64,000 bases of DNA from Acidobacteriota bacterium (GCA_012103255.1 WLXD01000001.1:310001-374000), one strand, 5' to 3'; shown: positions 15,694 to 32,084, counted from the first letter of the stretch. Numbers and translations are program-made. Notes: generated by a model from the sequence alone, not told the origin.

Positions 15694-17031
15694 ATGAGCG
15701 AACAGACCACGAACCAGGTAGAGCACTCCCAGGATGGCGTGCGGCACACACTCCGTATCGTTGTGCCCGCGGCCGACATGAGCGAGCGCGTCGACGCCGC
15801 GACACAGGCGTACCGTTCACGCGCCAAGCTAGCCGGCTTCCGTCCAGGCAAGGCGCCCCTGTCGATGGTGCGTCAGCAATTCGGCGCGGACATCCGCAAG
15901 CACGTGCTCGATCACATGCTTCCCGAGGTTCTGTCCTCGGAGCTCGAGACACTCGAACTTCGGCCACTCGACTCGCCCGAGCTCGCCGACGTCCAGTTCG
16001 AACCCGGCAACGATCTCGAGTTCACGGTGAACTTCGACACCGCTCCGGAAGTCGAGGTGACGAACCTCGACCTATCGGCAACACGCCCCGCCATCGAAGT
16101 CACGGACGAGATGGTCGTGGAGGCGCTCGAACAGCTCCGCGAGCGCGGTGGCCAGCTGGTGGCTGTCGAGGATGCGCCTGCGGCAATGGAGATGTTCGGC
16201 CGCTGCGAGATGGAACTGCTGCCGAAGGACGGTAAGGGCAAGAAGCTGGCCGAAGAGGACCGTTTCGTGCGCATCGGACATGAGCAGGCGATTCCGGCGC
16301 TCAACGAAGAACTCGTTGGCATGCGCGAGGGTGAGTCCACCGAATTCACCACTACGCTCGGCGAGCAGTACCCCAACGCGATTCTCGCCGGCAAGGAAGT
16401 TCTCTGCCGCGTCACGCTCGCTGAACTCAAGCAACGCACGCTGCCCGAGGTGGACGATGAGTTCGCCAAAGACCTCGGCGCTGAGGACCTCGCGGAGCTG
16501 CGCGGCAAAGTCGCGGCCGACATCCAGGCCAATCTCGAGAACAACGCCGATCGCGACGTGCAGACACAGTTGCTCAAGGGTCTGCGTGATGGAAACCCTG
16601 TAGACGTGCCCGATTCGCTGATCGAGCGTCGCCTCGACGAGATGTCACGTCGCTTCGCGAATGACCTTGCGCAGCAGGGCATCGACCCGCGCAACGCACT
16701 CGACTGGCAGGCGTTCCGAAAGGAACAGCGCACCGCCGCCGCAGACTCGATCGCGGAGGAGATGCTGCTCGACCATTACGCCGTCGACCAGGAAATCGAG
16801 GTCGATGACGACACCGTCGAGGAAGAAATCCGCACACAAATGGAACAAAGCGAGGGTGGAAACGGGCGGTCTGTTGCGTCCTTCACTCAGCAGATGCGGA
16901 AGGACGGGTCCTTCGATGGTTTGCGCGTAACCATGCGCCGACGTTTGGCTTTGGAACGCCTCCAGGGCCATGCTACGATCGACATCGATAGCGGCGAAAC
17001 GCCCAATGTTTCCGGGCCCGAAGGGGAATAG
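15694..17031 (+). CDS. tig: Trigger factor
   Basis: Ribosome-associated folding chaperone of 445 residues. The N-terminal ribosome-binding tail has GFRPGKAP, which docks on L23 at the tunnel exit. The central FKBP-like PPIase domain spans about 160-245, and the helical C-terminal arms about 250-420. The usual neighbours clpP and clpX follow. A T7 run after the stop suggests tig can be transcribed separately from clpP. Confidence 0.95.
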   Translation: MSEQTTNQVEHSQDGVRHTLRIVVPAADMSERVDAATQAYRSRAKLAGFRPGKAPLSMVRQQFGADIRKHVLDHMLPEVLSSELETLELRPLDSPELADVQFEPGNDLEFTVNFDTAPEVEVTNLDLSATRPAIEVTDEMVVEALEQLRERGGQLVAVEDAPAAMEMFGRCEMELLPKDGKGKKLAEEDRFVRIGHEQAIPALNEELVGMREGESTEFTTTLGEQYPNAILAGKEVLCRVTLAELKQRTLPEVDDEFAKDLGAEDLAELRGKVAADIQANLENNADRDVQTQLLKGLRDGNPVDVPDSLIERRLDEMSRRFANDLAQQGIDPRNALDWQAFRKEQRTAAADSIAEEMLLDHYAVDQEIEVDDDTVEEEIRTQMEQSEGGNGRSVASFTQQMRKDGSFDGLRVTMRRRLALERLQGHATIDIDSGETPNVSGPEGE

Positions 17032-17061
17032 CCGGACTGGCTGACCGCCGCCCGTTTTTTT
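17013..17061 (+). terminator. Possible terminator after tig
   Basis: CGGGC (17013-17017) can pair with GCCCG (17050-17054), enclosing a small AGCC/GGCT hairpin, and a T7 run follows at 17055-17061. The stem is interrupted, but a T7 run is notable at this GC content. Confidence 0.4.
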
Positions 17062-17126
17062 GTTGCGATGGCACGTGGCGGGACCTGTTCGCGTCATCCA
17101 CTCCCGACAGCACGAGGAGTTCGCGC

Positions 17127-17708
17127 ATGGCACTGGTTCCGATGGTCGTCGAGCAGAGCGCGCGAGGCGAACGCGCCTACGACATCTACTCGCGGTTGCT
17201 CAAAGACCACATCATCTTCATCGGCTCGCCGATCGATGACGTCATCGCGAACCTGGTCATCGCCCAGTTGCTTTTCCTCGAGGCTGAGGATCCGGAGCGC
17301 GACATCTCGCTCTACATCAACAGCCCCGGTGGCTCTGTAACCGACGGCCTCGCGATCCTCGACACGATGCAGTTCATCCGGCCCGATGTGTCAACGATCT
17401 GCCTCGGCCAGGCGATGAGCATGGGTGCCGTATTGCTTGCAGCCGGTACGCCCGGCAAGCGCTTCGCGCTGCCCAACTCGCGGATCATGATCCACCAGCC
17501 CTCGGGCGGGTTTCAGGGCACCGCGGCAGATATCGAGATTCATGCGCGCGAGATTCTGCGCATGCGGAAGCAACTCAACGGCATGCTGGCCGGCTGGACT
17601 GGTCAGAGCGTGGAGCGTGTTGCGGACGACTCCGACCGCGACTTCGTGCAGACCGCCGAAGAAGCCGTCGCATATGGTTTGATTGACAAGGTCATCGCGT
17701 CCCGCTGA
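17127..17708 (+). CDS. clpP: ATP-dependent Clp protease proteolytic subunit
   Basis: 193 residues, normal length. The catalytic triad is complete: S98 in GQAMSMGA, H123 in MIHQPSGG and D172. It forms the double heptamer degraded-substrate chamber that docks to ClpX, encoded 12 bases downstream. AGGAG precedes the ATG. Confidence 0.97.
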   Translation: MALVPMVVEQSARGERAYDIYSRLLKDHIIFIGSPIDDVIANLVIAQLLFLEAEDPERDISLYINSPGGSVTDGLAILDTMQFIRPDVSTICLGQAMSMGAVLLAAGTPGKRFALPNSRIMIHQPSGGFQGTAADIEIHAREILRMRKQLNGMLAGWTGQSVERVADDSDRDFVQTAEEAVAYGLIDKVIASR

Positions 17709-17720
17709 GGGGATCTTCTT

Positions 17721-18965
<1,245 letters not shown>

Positions 18966-18974
18966 CGCCGGTTC

Positions 18975-20051
18975 TCACCGGGCGCAAACTTCGGCGAGCC
19001 ACGTAGCCGCGGCACGCATCTGCGCGTCCAGGTCGTCCACCGCGGCGTAATCCACCGTCACATCCGGCTGGACCTCGCGCGGATACGCCGTACCTTCGCG
19101 ATCCACGTCCAGACCAACGGCGATCACGAGGTTCACCCCGTCGTCCATGCGGAAACCGTTGGTCGACGTGGAATACCCGGCGGTCGGGACCCCGAAGAAG
19201 CGGGTATCAGCCCGCCCCTTGAACGCGATCGCCAAGGCCTCACCGGAGCTCCCGGTTCCCCCATCGATCAGCACGGCAACCGGCGGCGCGGTTTCGAGGC
19301 GATAGGCCGGACCGGCCAGGCGTGCACCAACAAAGCCGTTCTCTCCTTCGGTTCCTGACACGCCGTCGCGGTAAAACCAGTTCCCCGCTGGCTTCCCGCC
19401 AACTTCAAAAGACCCCACAACGCCTTCGCCGAGGACGGGGCCGACGCCGACCAGCATCGGCCACATGTTGCCGCCACCGTTGCCGCGAAGATCCACGACC
19501 CAGCCGCAGACGCCCGACTCTTCGACGGCGCGGACCTGATCCTGCAATGTCTGCGCAAAGCGTGTCGAAGCGGCGGGCGAGCCGCCGAACGATGGGATGA
19601 TCACGTGTCCCAGACGCATGTCGGCGAAATTCAAACTTGCGACCGCCGGCTCGCGCCGCTCAGCGAACGGAGACCGGGTCCCGACGTTGGCCGTGGCTTC
19701 GGGCTCGCGCCAGTCCGGGAGTCCTCGTGCTTCGCGACCGTCAGCCTCCGCGTCCAGAGCGGCGGCGCTGAACTGCACGAACGTGTGTGACAGCTCGCCA
19801 AACGCTTGCCGGAGAGCTGCGTAGGTATCAGATGGTGCTTGCGCGCCGGCGGCCGCATCGAAAGCACGCCGGTAGAGTCCCTGCCAATCAACCTCGTCGG
19901 CCAGGTAGTAGTTCGACTGCGCGGTGCCAAGCGCGCGGGCCAGATACGCCGCGGCCCGAGGGCCGAGCGTCGCTTCCTGGGGAGGGACCGCGGCAACACT
20001 GGTGAGCATGGCAACCACGAGGGCAAGACGAAGACAGAGACTTGAGTTCAT
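18975..20051 (-). CDS. S41 family (tail-specific) serine protease, secreted
   Basis: 358 residues with signal peptide about 1-21. The S41 core is recognisable: VVDLRGNGGGNMWPM and TGSSGEALAIAFKG, the nucleophile Ser of the SSGE motif followed by the Lys-containing helix. No PDZ domain is obvious, so it resembles the interphotoreceptor-retinoid-binding/tricorn-like branch rather than CtpA. It is convergent with clpX (9 bases apart) and divergent from padR2. Confidence 0.82.
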   Translation of the reverse strand: MNSSLCLRLALVVAMLTSVAAVPPQEATLGPRAAAYLARALGTAQSNYYLADEVDWQGLYRRAFDAAAGAQAPSDTYAALRQAFGELSHTFVQFSAAALDAEADGREARGLPDWREPEATANVGTRSPFAERREPAVASLNFADMRLGHVIIPSFGGSPAASTRFAQTLQDQVRAVEESGVCGWVVDLRGNGGGNMWPMLVGVGPVLGEGVVGSFEVGGKPAGNWFYRDGVSGTEGENGFVGARLAGPAYRLETAPPVAVLIDGGTGSSGEALAIAFKGRADTRFFGVPTAGYSTSTNGFRMDDGVNLVIAVGLDVDREGTAYPREVQPDVTVDYAAVDDLDAQMRAAATWLAEVCAR

Positions 20052-20062
20052 TTGTGCTCGCG

Positions 20063-20121
20063 TTGTGCGTGGGGGCTGCAGTAGGCATAATGCCTAGACA
20101 GACAAAATATAGACTGTCTAG
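20063..20121 (+). promoter_or_regulatory. padR2 promoter with two inverted repeats
   Basis: TTGTGC (20063-20068), 17-base spacer, CATAAT (20086-20091). The palindrome TAGGCAT-A-ATGCCTA (20082-20096) covers the -10, and CTAGACAG (20094-20101) repeats inverted as CTGTCTAG (20114-20121) across the predicted start of transcription. Both fit operators for the PadR encoded next at 20130. Confidence 0.55.
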
Positions 20122-20129
20122 GACACGCG

Positions 20130-20480
20130 ATGCCAGCACCCAAGCCGGACCTGTTGCGTGGCACGCTCGACCTTCTCGTGTTGGAGGTACTCCGGGCCGG
20201 CCCGCTTCACGGTTATGCGATCGGACAACAGATCCAGCGTCTGAGCGACGATCTGCTCCGTGTGGAGCAGGGGTCGCTGTATCCGGCTCTGTACCGCATG
20301 CACCGCCGTGGCTGGCTACGGTCGCGATGGGGCACTGCGAGCAGCGGGCGGCGGGCGCGCATCTATTCGCTGACCGGGGTCGGAAAGCGACGTCTAGCGA
20401 GCGAGTCAGCTGCCTGGCGCGACTACGCCGAAGGCGTGCAACGAGTTCTCGAACAGCTTTCCGAGCACGGTGACTCATGA
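20130..20480 (+). CDS. PadR family regulator, acidobacterial type
   Basis: 116 residues. KPDLLRGTLDLLVLEVL, LHGYAIGQQIQRLSDDLLRVEQGSLYPALYRM (cut here as a description of the winged helix) identify the acidobacterial PadR subfamily, which pairs with ADOP permeases. Its stop overlaps the ADOP2 start by ATGA. It probably represses its own operon through the inverted repeats upstream. Confidence 0.92.
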   Translation: MPAPKPDLLRGTLDLLVLEVLRAGPLHGYAIGQQIQRLSDDLLRVEQGSLYPALYRMHRRGWLRSRWGTASSGRRARIYSLTGVGKRRLASESAAWRDYAEGVQRVLEQLSEHGDS

Positions 20481-23110
20481 TCGACCGCTGCGTTGCCTGG
20501 TGGCGACGGAATGTCCGCGGGCGAGGACTCGCCCGCTCGATTCAGGAGGAGATGGACGGCCACCTCGAGGAGGAGACTGACCGACTCGTCGCCGCAGGCA
20601 GATCCCAAGCGAGCGCGGAACGTGAAGCGCGGCGGCGGTTCGGCGATCTCGCACGGTATCGACGCGCCGGCCACATCGCATACGGGATCGACGCCGCCGC
20701 GCGCCCGCGCCAGCACGTGTTCGAAGCGCTCTGGCGCGACGTCACGCATTCGGCGCGTTCGCTGGTCCAACGCCCCAGCTGGACGGCCCTTGCGGTGGCA
20801 ACGCTGGCGCTTGGGATCAGCGGCAACACCGCTCTTTTTGGGGTACTCAACGCCGCGTTGTTGCGACCCCTGCCGTATCCGGACGCTGAGGGCGTGCTGT
20901 TCCTCTGGAGCGGAGAAGACCCGGCAAACGTCGCGCCGAACTCCTATCCCGATGTCGCCGACTGGCGCGCCCAAGCCACCACGTTCGAGAAGCTGGCACC
21001 CTACAACATCGCGCTCCGAAGCTTCACCGACGGCACCGAACCGGAGCGGATCCTGGGCGCCATCGTTGATGCCGGTTTCTTCGACATCCTCGGCGTGCGG
21101 CCCCAGCTCGGGAGAACGTTCACGGCGGCCGAGCGTCTCGAGGGCGCCGAGCCCGTGATCATTCTCGACCACTACCTGTGGCAACGGCGCTACGGGGCCG
21201 ACCCCGACATCGTGGGCCGAACCATCAACGACGGAGCCTTCCGTGTGGTCGGGGTGATGCCGCCCGAATTCGACCACCCGGAGCCCCACTGGGACGACGA
21301 ACGGACCTCGTACTGGCTGCCGCTCGTGGGCTCGCGGTTCACCGATCGCACGCGCGGCTTCCTCCGCACGATCGGGCGTCTGCGCGAGAACGCGACGATG
21401 GCCGAGGCGCAGGCTGAACTCACAACGATCGCATCGCGCGTCCGCGCGCAGCATCCACAAGACGCCACCCCAGGCGTGTGGGTCCGTCCGCTACGCGAGG
21501 AGTTTGCTGGCGCAGCGCGCAGGCCGCTCCTGATGCTCGCCTTGGCCGCGGGGTTCGTGCTCTTGATAGCGTGCGCCAACGTCGCGCACTTGCTTCTCAC
21601 CCGGACACTCGAGCGCAAGAACGAGTTCGCGGTGCGCCTCGCGCTGGGCGCTTCGCGCGGCGGGCTACTGCGCCTGCAGCTGGTCGAAGGTCTACTGCTC
21701 GCAACAGCCGGTGCCATCGTCGGGCTCGTGGCCACATCGCCTCTGGCCGAGTTCCTATCCGCTTTGGGTCCGACGACGATGCCCGGTTTCGAAGCCGCTA
21801 CGCTGGATCGTTCCGTCCTCTTGTTCGCGGCGCTGGCCACCGGACTCACAGGCGTCGTCACAAGCCTATTGCCGTGGGCGTCGGGCCTGAACTCCATGGC
21901 ACCACCCGGCGGCCAGACTCGTTCTTCGGCTGGGAGATTAAATCGACGCTCGCGCCACCTCCTCATCGTCGGTGAGGTAGTGCTTGCCATTCCCCTACTC
22001 GTTGGAGCGGCCATGTTGATGCAGTCTCTGATGCAACTTGGCGCCCAGGATCTTGGATTCCGGCAGGACGGCGTGCTCACTCTGCGGCTTACGGTCCCCG
22101 CTCGCGGCGACGAAGCCCGCGCATTCTTCGAGGAGGTGGTCGACGGCCTACGCGCGCTGCCCCAGGTGAGCAATGTCGGATCCGTCTCGTCGCTACCTCT
22201 CGATGGACTGAACTACACCGGCGGGACATTCGTCTCCGATACCGGCAACGCGACAGACGCGAACCCGGTAGGCGCAGCAACGCGGTGGGCGAGCAACGAC
22301 TACTTCGCCGCGCTCGAGATCCCCCTGCTGGCGGGCCGGTGGCCCGAGGACGAGCCAAACAGCGACGGCGTTGTCGTCAGCGCGGGATTCGCTAGCTCGA
22401 TGTGGGGCAGCACGGATATCGTCGGCCAACGTCTCCGCGCTGCGCGGCGCGAACCCGACGACGAGGTGCACTGGCGCACCGTGGTCGGCGTCGTTGGCGA
22501 CGTCAACGAGCGCGGCCCCGAGTTCGAGCCGGATGTGTTTGTTTTCCTGCCTGCTGCAACGGCTGCATGGGACTCCATGGGCCTCGTGCTCCGCACCCAG
22601 GGTCCGCGCACCCAAGTCGCCGCAGATGTCCGCGCGGCGGTCGGCCGAGTCGCGCCGCAGATCCCGATCACGAGCTTCGCCTGGATGGAGGATCGACTCG
22701 ACGGTCGCCTTTCGAGCCGCCGCTTCCGTGCGCTGCTCCTCGGAGGATTCGCCGCCCTCGGCCTAACCCTGGCCGCGATAGGAGTGTTCGGGGTTGTCTC
22801 GCATTCGGTACGGAGTCGAGATCATGAACTCGGCATCCGCATGGCGCTGGGCGCGATGACTCGGGACGTGACGATGCTCGTGATCCGGGAGTTGGCCGGC
22901 GTGGTGGGGGTCGGGGTCACGATTGGGCTTGCCGTGGCGATCTCGGCGCAACGCGTGCTCGGCCATCTCGTGGCGGGGCTTGAAACGTTGCCAGCGGGCA
23001 CGGCGTTTGCCGCCGCGGCCTTCCTAGCGGGAGTCGCGTTGGTAGCGGGCTACCTGCCTGCCCGCCGCGCCGCCCGAGTAGACCCACTCATCGCGCTCCG
23101 GCGAGGCTAG
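20477..23110 (+). CDS. ADOP-type MacB/FtsX permease (ADOP2)
   Basis: 877-residue inner-membrane protein. The start matches the ADOP N-terminal helix ([18 protein letters not shown]), then a TM helix, MacB core, FtsX unit (around 345-440), second core and a final FtsX unit ending DPLIALRRG. No ATPase is fused or adjacent. Translation is coupled to padR2 by the 4-base overlap. Like ADOP1 its substrate is unknown; the two are paralogues with different regulators. Confidence 0.92.
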   Translation: MIDRCVAWWRRNVRGRGLARSIQEEMDGHLEEETDRLVAAGRSQASAEREARRRFGDLARYRRAGHIAYGIDAAARPRQHVFEALWRDVTHSARSLVQRPSWTALAVATLALGISGNTALFGVLNAALLRPLPYPDAEGVLFLWSGEDPANVAPNSYPDVADWRAQATTFEKLAPYNIALRSFTDGTEPERILGAIVDAGFFDILGVRPQLGRTFTAAERLEGAEPVIILDHYLWQRRYGADPDIVGRTINDGAFRVVGVMPPEFDHPEPHWDDERTSYWLPLVGSRFTDRTRGFLRTIGRLRENATMAEAQAELTTIASRVRAQHPQDATPGVWVRPLREEFAGAARRPLLMLALAAGFVLLIACANVAHLLLTRTLERKNEFAVRLALGASRGGLLRLQLVEGLLLATAGAIVGLVATSPLAEFLSALGPTTMPGFEAATLDRSVLLFAALATGLTGVVTSLLPWASGLNSMAPPGGQTRSSAGRLNRRSRHLLIVGEVVLAIPLLVGAAMLMQSLMQLGAQDLGFRQDGVLTLRLTVPARGDEARAFFEEVVDGLRALPQVSNVGSVSSLPLDGLNYTGGTFVSDTGNATDANPVGAATRWASNDYFAALEIPLLAGRWPEDEPNSDGVVVSAGFASSMWGSTDIVGQRLRAARREPDDEVHWRTVVGVVGDVNERGPEFEPDVFVFLPAATAAWDSMGLVLRTQGPRTQVAADVRAAVGRVAPQIPITSFAWMEDRLDGRLSSRRFRALLLGGFAALGLTLAAIGVFGVVSHSVRSRDHELGIRMALGAMTRDVTMLVIRELAGVVGVGVTIGLAVAISAQRVLGHLVAGLETLPAGTAFAAAAFLAGVALVAGYLPARRAARVDPLIALRRG

Positions 23111-23279
23111 CCGCGCGGCTTCAGACGTGATTTGCGGGCCTGCGCGGCTTCCGTGTACTCTTTACTCAGCGGGCGAAGGGGGGCGAGCAAGCCTGATCCA
23201 GTTGCCCCCAGCGGGCCCGTTTTTCCACTCCCGCCACCACCCACCGGCAGATCACGCCGGGGACGCGAAGGGACGCGCT

Positions 23280-25946
<2,667 letters not shown>

Positions 25947-26025
25947 TCGGCCGCCGCTTCTACCCAACTACAACCCGACTCCCCGCTCCCGGCGCGTGCC
26001 GTCCTGGCGACGCCGCGCCCAGACC

Positions 26026-26664
26026 ATGGCGTTTCTCGTCGTGCATATTCACGAAGTCACCGTTGGCCACACGACATCCCGTCCGGGCGACTTCCCGGAC
26101 GAGGCCGTACCCGAGATCGCCTTTCTCGGGCGCTCCAACGTGGGCAAGTCGAGTTTGATCAACTCGCTTACGCGGCGGAAGAAGCTGGCACGCACCAGCA
26201 AGGCCCCGGGGCGCACGCGGCTGATTCACTGGTACCGCCTGCAGATCGAACCGCGTCCCTGCTTCTTCGTCGATCTCCCGGGGTATGGCTACGCGAAGGT
26301 CTCGCGGAAAGTGCGCGAAGAGCAATGGGCACCACTCATCGAGCGCTTCTTGCAGCAGTCGCCGAACCTGTTGCTGGGCATCCAGTTGCTCGACATCCGC
26401 CGCGACGGGCCGACGCCACTCGACGAGCAGATGATCGAATGGGCGCGCGCGTCCGAAGTGCCGTCACTCTACGTGCTCACCAAAGCGGACAAGCTGTCGC
26501 GCGGCAAACAGGCTCGGGCGCGGCAGGCGTTCACACGCGCGCTGGGTCCGTCCGAACGCGGCAAGCTCATCGCCTACTCCGCGACCACCGGCCAAGGCCG
26601 CGACGAACTTTGGCAAGCCATCCAGGACGTTCTCAGCGATGCCGCGGAGAATAGCGCCGCATGA
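26026..26664 (+). CDS. engB: Ribosome biogenesis GTPase EngB/YsxC
   Basis: 212 residues. G1 [13 protein letters not shown]3 DLPGYGYA and G4 TKAD are all present. EngB is an essential GTPase for large-subunit assembly. The ATG at 26026 gives a standard N-terminus. Its stop overlaps rho by ATGA, so the two are translationally coupled. Confidence 0.94.
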   Translation: MAFLVVHIHEVTVGHTTSRPGDFPDEAVPEIAFLGRSNVGKSSLINSLTRRKKLARTSKAPGRTRLIHWYRLQIEPRPCFFVDLPGYGYAKVSRKVREEQWAPLIERFLQQSPNLLLGIQLLDIRRDGPTPLDEQMIEWARASEVPSLYVLTKADKLSRGKQARARQAFTRALGPSERGKLIAYSATTGQGRDELWQAIQDVLSDAAENSAA

Positions 26665-27962
26665 TGGACGACACCGTCGCAACCGCCGAAGCACCGGCCC
26701 CGCCGGAGTCCGCTCACGACGCCGCTATGCTCAACTCGGCCACGATGCCGCAGCTGCTGAGCGTGGCGCGCGACCTCGAGATCAACGCGGGCTCCGACTA
26801 CAGTCGACAGGGTCTGATCCGCCAGGTCCTCGCCTCTCTGGAGCAGGAGATACCCGCGCACGGCGTGCTGGAAGTTGTACGCGACGGCTACGGCTTCCTG
26901 CGCGGACCGGAGACCAGTTATCTCCCGAGCGACGACGACATCTATGTGTCGCCCGCCCTGGTCAGAGAGCATGGCCTCCGCAGCGGCGACACGGTGCACG
27001 GAACGATTCGCCCGCCGCGGTCGAACGGTGAGCGTTACTTCGCCATGGAGTCCGTGGAACTCGTGAATCATCAGGCCACGGGGACCGCCCCGGCCGACGC
27101 GTTCTATGGGCAGACGCCGAAGCATCCGGAACGGCGGTTCGTGCTCGAGCATGCGGAGGGCGATATCTCGACGCGGGTGCTCGACATGCTGTGCCCCATC
27201 GGCAAGGGCCAGCGTGCACTCATCGTGTCGCCACCTCGCGCGGGCAAGACGGTACTGATGCAGAGCATCGCGCACGCGATCACGGCCAACCATCCCGAAG
27301 CCATCTTGCTGGTTCTGCTCGTGGACGAGCGTCCCGAAGAGGTCACGGAGATGACCAAGTCCGTGCGCGGCGAGGTCGTTGCTTCAACGTTCGACGAGCC
27401 GGCGACGCGGCATGTGAAAGTGGCCGACCTGGTGATCAACAAAGCTCGTCGCCTGGCCGAGGCTGGCAACGATGTCGTGATCCTTCTGGACTCCATCACG
27501 CGACTGGCGCGCGCCCACAACACCGTGTGCCCGCAGTCGGGCCGGATCATGTCGGGTGGTGTGGACGCCAAGGCGTTGCACAAGCCCAAGCAGTTTTTCG
27601 GGTCGGCACGGAAACTGGAAGGCAGTGGGTCCCTGACCATCATCGCGACGGCGCTGGTCGAGACCGGGAGCCGGATGGATGAGGTGATTTTCGAGGAATT
27701 CAAGGGCACCGGCAACGCAGAAGTCGTACTCGATCGACGGCTTGCGGAGCGCCGGGTATGGCCTGCTGTCGATCTTCAGCGCTCGGGTACCCGCAAAGAA
27801 GAGTTGCTGCTGAGCCCTGACGACCTGCACCGCATCTGGCTGCTACGAAAGATCCTGATGCCCATGGACCTCGAAGAGGGAATGGGCCTACTGCTGCAGC
27901 GTCTGGGCGAGGCTCCGACCAACAGCGAGTTCCTCGATTCCATGAAGATCGTGGACGAGTAA
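26661..27962 (+). CDS. rho: Transcription termination factor Rho
   Basis: 433 residues. N-terminal Rho domain, cold-shock-like RNA-binding fold ([20 protein letters not shown]), P loop PPRAGKT, and the Q/R loops with SGGVDAKAL and [18 protein letters not shown]. The N-terminal helical part is short and acidic, without the long insertions seen in some phyla. It forms the hexameric RNA translocase. Confidence 0.97.
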   Translation: MMDDTVATAEAPAPPESAHDAAMLNSATMPQLLSVARDLEINAGSDYSRQGLIRQVLASLEQEIPAHGVLEVVRDGYGFLRGPETSYLPSDDDIYVSPALVREHGLRSGDTVHGTIRPPRSNGERYFAMESVELVNHQATGTAPADAFYGQTPKHPERRFVLEHAEGDISTRVLDMLCPIGKGQRALIVSPPRAGKTVLMQSIAHAITANHPEAILLVLLVDERPEEVTEMTKSVRGEVVASTFDEPATRHVKVADLVINKARRLAEAGNDVVILLDSITRLARAHNTVCPQSGRIMSGGVDAKALHKPKQFFGSARKLEGSGSLTIIATALVETGSRMDEVIFEEFKGTGNAEVVLDRRLAERRVWPAVDLQRSGTRKEELLLSPDDLHRIWLLRKILMPMDLEEGMGLLLQRLGEAPTNSEFLDSMKIVDE

Positions 27963-28033
27963 GAGCGAACGTCAAAAACACGATCTCCGTGCTACTCTTT
28001 ACCGGTTGCCCAGTCGGGCACGCCCCCCCTCTC

Positions 28034-28053
28034 ATCGGCTCTTCGTAGCCGAT
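28034..28053 (+). promoter_or_regulatory. Hairpin in the leader of rpmE
   Basis: Perfect 7-bp stem ATCGGCT/AGCCGAT with loop CTTCGT, 28 bases before the L31 start and followed by CTTTG. It could be a rho-distal terminator or an L31 autoregulatory leader; L31 leaders are known in several phyla. Confidence 0.4.
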
Positions 28054-28081
28054 CTTTGCACCCGCGAGGAAGGACCTACCT

Positions 28082-28384
28082 ATGAAGGAAGGAATCCACC
28101 CGGAATACCATCCGGTTGTCTTCGTAGACGGGTCAGCCGATTTCGAGTTGGTGACCCGCTCCACCAAGACGAGCAGCGAGACTCGTGACATCGATGGTGT
28201 CGAGCATTACGTGCTCCGAGTCGAAATCTCTTCGGCGTCGCACCCGTTCTTCACTGGCCAGCAGCGCTTCATTGACACCGCCGGCCGCGTCGAAAGGTTC
28301 CAGCGCAAGTACGAGAAGTTCTACAAGAAGGACGGCTCGGACGCGGAACCCGAGGCTGAAGCCGACTCGTCGGACGAGAGCTAG
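28082..28384 (+). CDS. 50S ribosomal protein L31, zinc-free (type B-like)
   Basis: 100 residues. [13 protein letters not shown], then TRSTKTS and [15 protein letters not shown] match L31. The CxxC zinc pairs of type A are absent, which is the hallmark of the type B (rpmE2) form. A 20-residue acidic tail follows the domain. It sits between rho and prfA, the usual rpmE site. GAGGAAGGA precedes the ATG. Confidence 0.93.
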   Translation: MKEGIHPEYHPVVFVDGSADFELVTRSTKTSSETRDIDGVEHYVLRVEISSASHPFFTGQQRFIDTAGRVERFQRKYEKFYKKDGSDAEPEAEADSSDES

Positions 28385-28460
28385 CGCCAGATCGCTTCCC
28401 GCGCCCTGTGTCCTAGTGCGTCTTGACGAGGAGGCAGCGACCGAGCGTCGCTGAGCGATC

Positions 28461-29558
<1,098 letters not shown>

Positions 29559-29562
29559 CGCC

Positions 29563-30462
29563 GTGCCCGCGCCGTCCCACGTGACGATCGCTCACGCGTT
29601 GCGCGAGGCCGAGACCCAGTTGTCAGCGGAGGGAATCGACGCGCCCCGGGTTCAGGCGATGGCGCTCCTCGAATCCGTTCTTGACCTCGATCGTGCGGCG
29701 GTACTGGCGCGGCTCCGCGACCCGATACTTGCCGAATCTCTGCTCCGGTTCCGCGAGCTCGTGGTGCGTCGATCAGCCAACGAGCCGCTGCAATACTTGC
29801 TCGGCCGGGCGCATTTCCTCGACTACGACCTCGAGGTTGGGCCAGGCGTGTTCATCCCGCGACCCGAGACAGAGCAACTCGTCGAGACGGCGGTTAGGAC
29901 GTGGTCTCCATCCGATCCGTGGGCCCTCGACCTGTGCTGCGGCAGTGGTGCGGTGGCCATCGGACTGGCGCGCGCCCGACGCGACGCGCGCGTGCTCGCG
30001 GTCGACCTGGCGCCGGCGCCTCGCTCGACGACGCGACGAAACACCATTGCGCTCGACGTGAGCGAACGAGTTACGGTGCTCGGATCGGACCTTCTGACCG
30101 CGCTGGCACCGCGCGGTGCCGGGTGGCCCGGGTTGGGCGCGATCGTTTGCAACCCGCCCTACGCGGCCGAAGGCGAAGTGGTGCAACCGGAGGTTCTCAA
30201 CCACGAGCCTCTCTCGGCGATCCTGGCAGGCGACTCGGGCACTGCGATCTACGCCACGGTGATTCCCGCGGCAGCGGAACTGCTCGCGCCGGGCCGACCG
30301 CTCCTGTTCGAGCTCGGATACGGTCGAGAGGGAGCCGTCCGGGAGCTCCTCGACCGAGATGGCCGCTGGAGCAACATCACCGTGGATCCCGACTTCCAGG
30401 ATATTCCGCGCGTACTCACCGCCTGGCGTGCCGATGAAACCGGCGCCCCCTCCTCCAACTAG
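29563..30462 (+). CDS. prmC: Release factor glutamine methyltransferase
   Basis: 299 residues. SAM-binding DLCCGSGAVAIGLA and the catalytic NPPY motif identify the N5-glutamine methyltransferase PrmC. The N-terminal helical domain carries EPLQYLLGRAHFLD. The start is probably GTG at 29563 (GTG 29581 is an alternative). Frames reaching further left run into prfA and are not used. Confidence 0.93.
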   Translation: MPAPSHVTIAHALREAETQLSAEGIDAPRVQAMALLESVLDLDRAAVLARLRDPILAESLLRFRELVVRRSANEPLQYLLGRAHFLDYDLEVGPGVFIPRPETEQLVETAVRTWSPSDPWALDLCCGSGAVAIGLARARRDARVLAVDLAPAPRSTTRRNTIALDVSERVTVLGSDLLTALAPRGAGWPGLGAIVCNPPYAAEGEVVQPEVLNHEPLSAILAGDSGTAIYATVIPAAAELLAPGRPLLFELGYGREGAVRELLDRDGRWSNITVDPDFQDIPRVLTAWRADETGAPSSN

Positions 30463-30471
30463 AATCGACGC

Positions 30472-31725
30472 ATGGAGAAACTACGGATCGAAGGCGGGCG
30501 GACGCTCGCTGGCGAAGTGGCCATCGGGGGCGCCAAGAACGCCGCGCTACCGGCGCTGGCTGCAACCCTGCTCACCGATGGCGAGGTCACACTCACGAAC
30601 GTCCCCGCGGTGCGCGACGTCGACACCACCTGCCGGCTGCTGGAGCAGCTCGGTGTGGAGGTCAGCCGTCCAGCGCCCGGAGTGGTCGTGACACGCGGCC
30701 AGGGACCGACGGGATCTGAGGCTGCGTACGATCTGGTGAAAACCATGCGGGCCAGCTTCCTCGTACTCGGCCCGCTACTCGCTCGCACGGGCAGAGCTCG
30801 CGTGTCGCTGCCCGGTGGCTGCGCCATCGGAGCGCGTCCCGTTGATCGCCACCTGGCTGCGATGGAGGCGCTCGGCGCAAAACTCGAGCTGCACGACGGC
30901 TACGTCGAGGCCACTTGCGACCGGCTCTGCGGCGCCGAGATCGCTTTCGACGTTCCCACGGTCGGTGGTACCGAGAACTGCATGATGGCCGCCACGCTCG
31001 CTCGCGGTAGCACCACGCTGAGGAACTCTGCCCGCGAGCCTGAGATCGTCGACCTTGCTGAATTGCTGATCACCCTCGGAGCAAAGATCGAGGGCGCTGG
31101 CACCGATACGATCACTATCGAAGGTGTCGATGAACTCGGTGGCGGGAGCCACGCGATCATTCCGGATCGGATCGAGGCCGGAACTTACCTGGTCGCGGGC
31201 GCGCTGCTCGGCGATGACCTGACCCTGACGCACTGCGTGACCGAGCATCTGCAAACCGTCGTCGATCGTGTGGCCGCGACCGGTGTGCAGATCGACGCCA
31301 GCGCGGACCGCCTCACCATCCGCCGCGCCGAACTCCACCCCGTAGACGTTCGCACCCAGCCCTACCCCGGGTTCCCCACCGACATGCAGGCGCAGTTCAT
31401 GCTGTTGATGACGCAAGCCGCGGGCAGCGCGGTGATCCGCGAAACCGTGTTCGAGAACCGCTTCATGCACGTGCCGGAGCTTCATCGGATGGGCGCAGAC
31501 ATCACGATCGACGGCCGCAACGCGGTAGTCCGCGGTCCCACCGCGCTGAGTTCTGCGCACGTGATGGCCACCGACCTACGTGCGTCGGCGTCGCTCGTGC
31601 TCGCCGGACTCATCGCGGAAGGCGAAACCGTGATCGACCGCCTGTACCATCTGGATCGCGGCTACGAGAATCTCGAGGCGAAGCTCGCCGCGGTCGGCGC
31701 GCACGTCGAACGCTTCCGGGAGTAG
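30472..31725 (+). CDS. murA: UDP-N-acetylglucosamine 1-carboxyvinyltransferase
   Basis: 417 residues. MurA transfers enolpyruvate from PEP to UDP-GlcNAc, the first committed step of peptidoglycan synthesis. The motif GGAKNAALP starts the enzyme; catalytic Cys117 lies in LPGGCAIG, so fosfomycin sensitivity is expected at this residue. It follows prmC by nine bases. Confidence 0.97.
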   Translation: MEKLRIEGGRTLAGEVAIGGAKNAALPALAATLLTDGEVTLTNVPAVRDVDTTCRLLEQLGVEVSRPAPGVVVTRGQGPTGSEAAYDLVKTMRASFLVLGPLLARTGRARVSLPGGCAIGARPVDRHLAAMEALGAKLELHDGYVEATCDRLCGAEIAFDVPTVGGTENCMMAATLARGSTTLRNSAREPEIVDLAELLITLGAKIEGAGTDTITIEGVDELGGGSHAIIPDRIEAGTYLVAGALLGDDLTLTHCVTEHLQTVVDRVAATGVQIDASADRLTIRRAELHPVDVRTQPYPGFPTDMQAQFMLLMTQAAGSAVIRETVFENRFMHVPELHRMGADITIDGRNAVVRGPTALSSAHVMATDLRASASLVLAGLIAEGETVIDRLYHLDRGYENLEAKLAAVGAHVERFRE

Positions 31726-31732
31726 GGCGGCG

Positions 31733-32080
31733 ATGTCTGACAACTGCTTGTTCTGCAAGATCGCAGCCGGCGATATCCCCGCCAAGATCGTCTTCGAGGA
31801 CGACCGCGCCATCGCCTTCGAGGACATCAGCCCGCAGGCCCCGCTGCATGTTCTCGTCGTGCCGCGGAAGCACATCGCCACCTTGAATGACCTCCAGCCC
31901 GAAGACACCGAATTAGCAGGCCATCTCGTCCAGGTTGCCGCCAAGATCGCGGCGGACCGCGGACATGACAACAGCGGCTATCGCACAGTCTTCAACTGCA
32001 ACGCCGACGGCGGCCAGACGGTGTTCCATATTCACTTGCACCTGCTCGCCGGCCGCAGCCTGACCTGGCCGCCAGGCTAG
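31733..32080 (+). CDS. HIT family (HINT-type) nucleotide hydrolase
   Basis: 115 residues. The C-terminal histidine triad reads HIHLHLLAG, with N-terminal CLFCKIAAGDIP. HINT proteins hydrolyse aminoacyl-adenylates and nucleoside phosphoramidates. It sits seven bases after murA. Confidence 0.94.
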   Translation: MSDNCLFCKIAAGDIPAKIVFEDDRAIAFEDISPQAPLHVLVVPRKHIATLNDLQPEDTELAGHLVQVAAKIAADRGHDNSGYRTVFNCNADGGQTVFHIHLHLLAGRSLTWPPG

Positions 32081-32084
32081 TCCG

